Positions 4,084 to 5,755 of a DNA stretch of 5,755 nucleotides are shown here, one piece after another (the first letter of the stretch is position 1; every line of letters begins with the position of its first letter). The stretch is from CAZIVE01 sp964542435 (GTDB lineage Bacteria; Bacteroidota; Bacteroidia; Bacteroidales; Tannerellaceae). A model generated the notes under the pieces. The model was not told the origin of the DNA. It made no database searches and saw only the letters and a list, made by a program, of their open reading frames with translations. A program made the position numbers and the translations under genes. The DNA lies in assembly GCA_964542435.1 (NCBI GenBank), contig CAZIVE010000156.1, positions 1-5,755 of the forward strand, in the 5' to 3' direction.

Positions 4084-4997
4084 ACGAAGAAAAGAAAAAC
4101 ATTGAATCGACTTTAAAATCGATGGACACGGAAGAGTTCATCGATATTCATTTCTATCGCCCCATCGGTTACCGTTGGGCGTTGCTGTTTCAGAAACTGC
4201 ACGTGACTCCGAACGCCGTCACCATCGCAAGCATCTTCATCGGCATTGCCGCCGGCATCTGCTTCGGCTTTAACAGCGTATATATCAATATCCTCGGAAT
4301 GCTCTTCCTCATTTGGGCCAACATGTATGACAGCGCCGACGGACAGCTGGCGCGCATGACCAATCAGAAGAGTCCGCTCGGCCGAATCCTCGATGGATTC
4401 AGTGGCGATGTCTGGTTCTTTACCATTTACTTCTGTATCTGTTGCAGGCTCACGCCCGAATGGTCGTTCTGGATCTGGCTCCTTGCAGCTGCAACGGGCT
4501 TCTTCCATGGCAAACAGGCTGCAATGGCCGATTATTACCGCAACATCCATCTGCTTTTTCTCAAGGGAAAGGATGGCAGCGAACTGTCTCATTCACCCGA
4601 GCTGAAGGAACATTACAAGACGATGAGCTGGAGCCGCGACTTCATCTACAAGCTTTTCGAGACCTTCTATATCCGCTACACCGAAGGACAGGAACAGTGG
4701 ACGCCGCAGTTCCAGAAGATGATGAACATTATCCGCAATGATTTCGGCGGGAAAGCTCCCGAATGGTTTCGTACGGAATTCCGTGCCCAAAGCCTTCCCT
4801 TGATGAAATACACCAATATGCTCTCGTTCAATACGCGCGTCATCGCGCTCTTTATTGCGTTGCTCATCGGCATGCCGTATCTCTATTTTGCCTTTGAGAT
4901 CACGGTGCTCAACATCATGCTCATCTACATGGTCCTTAAGCATGAAAAGATCTGCCGCAGTTTTATTCCACGTTTAATGGAGGAGAAAAACGCATGA
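4080..4997 (+). CDS. CDP-alcohol phosphatidyltransferase, candidate phosphatidylinositol synthase using CDP-inositol
   Basis: A 305-aa inner-membrane protein of the CDP-alcohol phosphotransferase family. After an amphipathic N-terminus, HVTPNAVTIAS (41-51) opens the domain. The signature reads D84, D87, G88, A91, R92, then G101 and D105, with the last Asp at 110. The usual spacing from the third to the fourth Asp is D-x3-D; here it is D-x4-D, with Gly109 in the normal position. Hydrophobic segments at about 44-64, 67-83, 111-124, 126-143, 252-270 and 272-287 suggest six membrane helices. About 105 residues (145-250) form a large polar loop between helices 4 and 5, more than usual. The ARMTNQKSPLG stretch resembles the Kennedy-pathway choline/ethanolamine transferases, which use a CDP-activated head group and diacylglycerol. 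That fits transfer of phosphoinositol from CDP-inositol to diacylglycerol or ceramide; the reverse scheme (CDP-diacylglycerol plus inositol) remains possible. Overlaps both neighbours by 4 bp. Confidence 0.88.
   Translation: MNEEKKNIESTLKSMDTEEFIDIHFYRPIGYRWALLFQKLHVTPNAVTIASIFIGIAAGICFGFNSVYINILGMLFLIWANMYDSADGQLARMTNQKSPLGRILDGFSGDVWFFTIYFCICCRLTPEWSFWIWLLAAATGFFHGKQAAMADYYRNIHLLFLKGKDGSELSHSPELKEHYKTMSWSRDFIYKLFETFYIRYTEGQEQWTPQFQKMMNIIRNDFGGKAPEWFRTEFRAQSLPLMKYTNMLSFNTRVIALFIALLIGMPYLYFAFEITVLNIMLIYMVLKHEKICRSFIPRLMEEKNA
4979..4985 (+). promoter_or_regulatory. Shine-Dalgarno-like GGAGGAG before the HAD gene
   Basis: GGAGGAG lies 8 nt before the ATG at 4994, ideal spacing for a ribosome site. 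It also encodes MEE at the end of the upstream protein, and Bacteroidetes ribosomes make little use of such sites, so it may be coincidental. The ATGA overlap alone would allow coupled re-initiation. Confidence 0.3.
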
Positions 4998-5719
4998 TCG
5001 ACCTGAATGACATTCATGGCATTATCTTCGATTACGGAGGTACGATCGACAGCGACGGCATGCATTGGGCCGAAGTGATCTGGCTGCAGTATGAGGCTGA
5101 GAAAGTGCCCGTGGATAAAGAGACGTTCCGCGAAGCCTATGTCTTTGCCGAGCGGACGATGGGAAAGAATCCGCTGGTCAAACCCGAGCATGATTTCCTC
5201 GATATGCTTCGTATCAAGATGCATTTGCAGCTTCAATGGCTCGTTGACAATGGAAAACTTTCCGAAAAGAGGGTAACTCCCGAACTTGCCGAGCGGTTGG
5301 CGCAGGACAATTATCAATACGCATCGCGTTGCATCGATGCAGCGCGTCCGATTCTGAAAGAGCTTGCGAGGAAATATCCGCTGGTGCTCGTCTCCAATTT
5401 CTATGGCAACATCGCGACGGTGTTGAAAGACTTCCGTCTGGACGGTATCTTCAAGGAGATCATTGAATCGGCTGTCGTCGGCATCCGCAAACCCGATCCT
5501 GCCATCTTTGCGCTTGGCGTGGAAAAGCTGGGCATGCGTGCTGAAGAGACCCTCGTGGTCGGCGACTCGTTTGACAAAGATATCGTGCCGTCCACAAGTC
5601 TCGGCTGCCATACAATCTGGCTGAAAGGCATCGGTTGGAAGCCCTATTCGGGCCTTGAAACGGCCGATGTCGTCATCACCTCTTTCCAACAATTGAAAGT
5701 TGTATTGTCCTTGGATTGA
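4994..5719 (+). CDS. HAD-superfamily protein with altered catalytic motif I
   Basis: A 241-aa cytoplasmic HAD-like protein of the subfamily with a helical cap inserted after motif I (cap about residues 20-110). Motif I is FDYGGT: nucleophile Asp13 is present, but the position two residues later, normally the acid/base Asp, is Gly15. Motif II is VLVSN (Ser134), motif III is RKPDP (Lys166) and motif IV is VVGDSFDKDI (Asp191, Asp196). All other motifs are intact, so the fold and metal site should be preserved. Similar Asp-to-Gly changes occur in other HADs (for example the DLGN motif of E. coli YihX), so loss of activity is not certain. Possible roles are dephosphorylating inositol-1-phosphate or a lipid-pathway intermediate, or a regulatory or housekeeping role. 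Its start overlaps the transferase stop (ATGA), so it belongs to the operon. No terminator is visible after it within the window. Confidence 0.88.
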   Translation: MIDLNDIHGIIFDYGGTIDSDGMHWAEVIWLQYEAEKVPVDKETFREAYVFAERTMGKNPLVKPEHDFLDMLRIKMHLQLQWLVDNGKLSEKRVTPELAERLAQDNYQYASRCIDAARPILKELARKYPLVLVSNFYGNIATVLKDFRLDGIFKEIIESAVVGIRKPDPAIFALGVEKLGMRAEETLVVGDSFDKDIVPSTSLGCHTIWLKGIGWKPYSGLETADVVITSFQQLKVVLSLD

Positions 5720-5755
5720 TTTATTTTGCAATCCTTTCTGTCGGATTATTACCAA
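5720..5755. other. Short tail after the HAD gene, no terminator seen
   Basis: These 36 bases contain no hairpin with a T-tract. TTATTTTG (5721-5728) is one mismatch from a -7 box and might serve a next gene on the plus strand. The operon could continue beyond the window, where later inositol-lipid genes would be expected if present. Confidence 0.3.

Noticed and set aside
4925..5755. 276-codon minus-strand open frame
   Set aside because: It is the antisense shadow of the HAD gene, whose plus-strand product has clear HAD motifs; long antisense frames are common opposite such genes.
1..5755. CRISPR arrays, insertion sequences, tRNA or rRNA genes
   Set aside because: No regularly spaced repeats, transposase frames, terminal repeats with target duplications, or tRNA/rRNA-like sequence were seen on either strand.

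Overview
The window looks like a chromosomal segment of a Bacteroidales bacterium, most likely Prevotella or a relative. Evidence: Bacteroidetes-type -7 promoter boxes (TAnnTTTG), few Shine-Dalgarno sequences, a small single-RRM RNA-binding protein, and an inositol-lipid gene set of the kind known from gut Bacteroidetes. Genus is an inference; there is no rRNA or marker gene to confirm it.

Left part (1-545, minus strand): the 5' end of an exported, probably outer-membrane protein runs off the left edge (start at 206). Upstream of it lies an RRM-domain RNA-binding protein gene (545-300) that ends at a strong intrinsic terminator (226-259). The RRM gene has a plausible promoter near 679-712 and a leader of about 125 nt with an inverted repeat next to the start codon.

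Middle (546-1239): a 694-bp AT-rich intergenic region with no convincing gene. It holds two related palindromes (AACCACGGTT and AACCATGGTT, centres 65 bp apart), a larger inverted repeat enclosing the second one, a weak 43-codon basic ORF, and the promoter of the next operon at 1206-1213.

Right part (1240-5719, plus strand): five co-directional genes. They encode myo-inositol-1-phosphate synthase (interrupted by a 100-N assembly gap), a sugar-phosphate-type nucleotidyltransferase, an ATP-grasp enzyme, a CDP-alcohol phosphatidyltransferase and a HAD-family protein. The last three are joined by ATGA overlaps. An intrinsic terminator lies between the synthase and the other four, with its T-tract touching the next start codon.

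Taken together: glucose-6-phosphate would be converted to inositol-1-phosphate, activated to CDP-inositol by the nucleotidyltransferase, and the phosphoinositol head transferred to diacylglycerol (or ceramide) by the membrane transferase. This would give phosphatidylinositol directly, without a phosphatidylinositol-phosphate intermediate. It differs from the B. thetaiotaomicron-type route and matches, as far as I recall, the alternative route proposed for Prevotella. The roles of the ATP-grasp enzyme and of the HAD protein, which lacks the usual second aspartate of its catalytic motif, are open and are the most novel part of the window.
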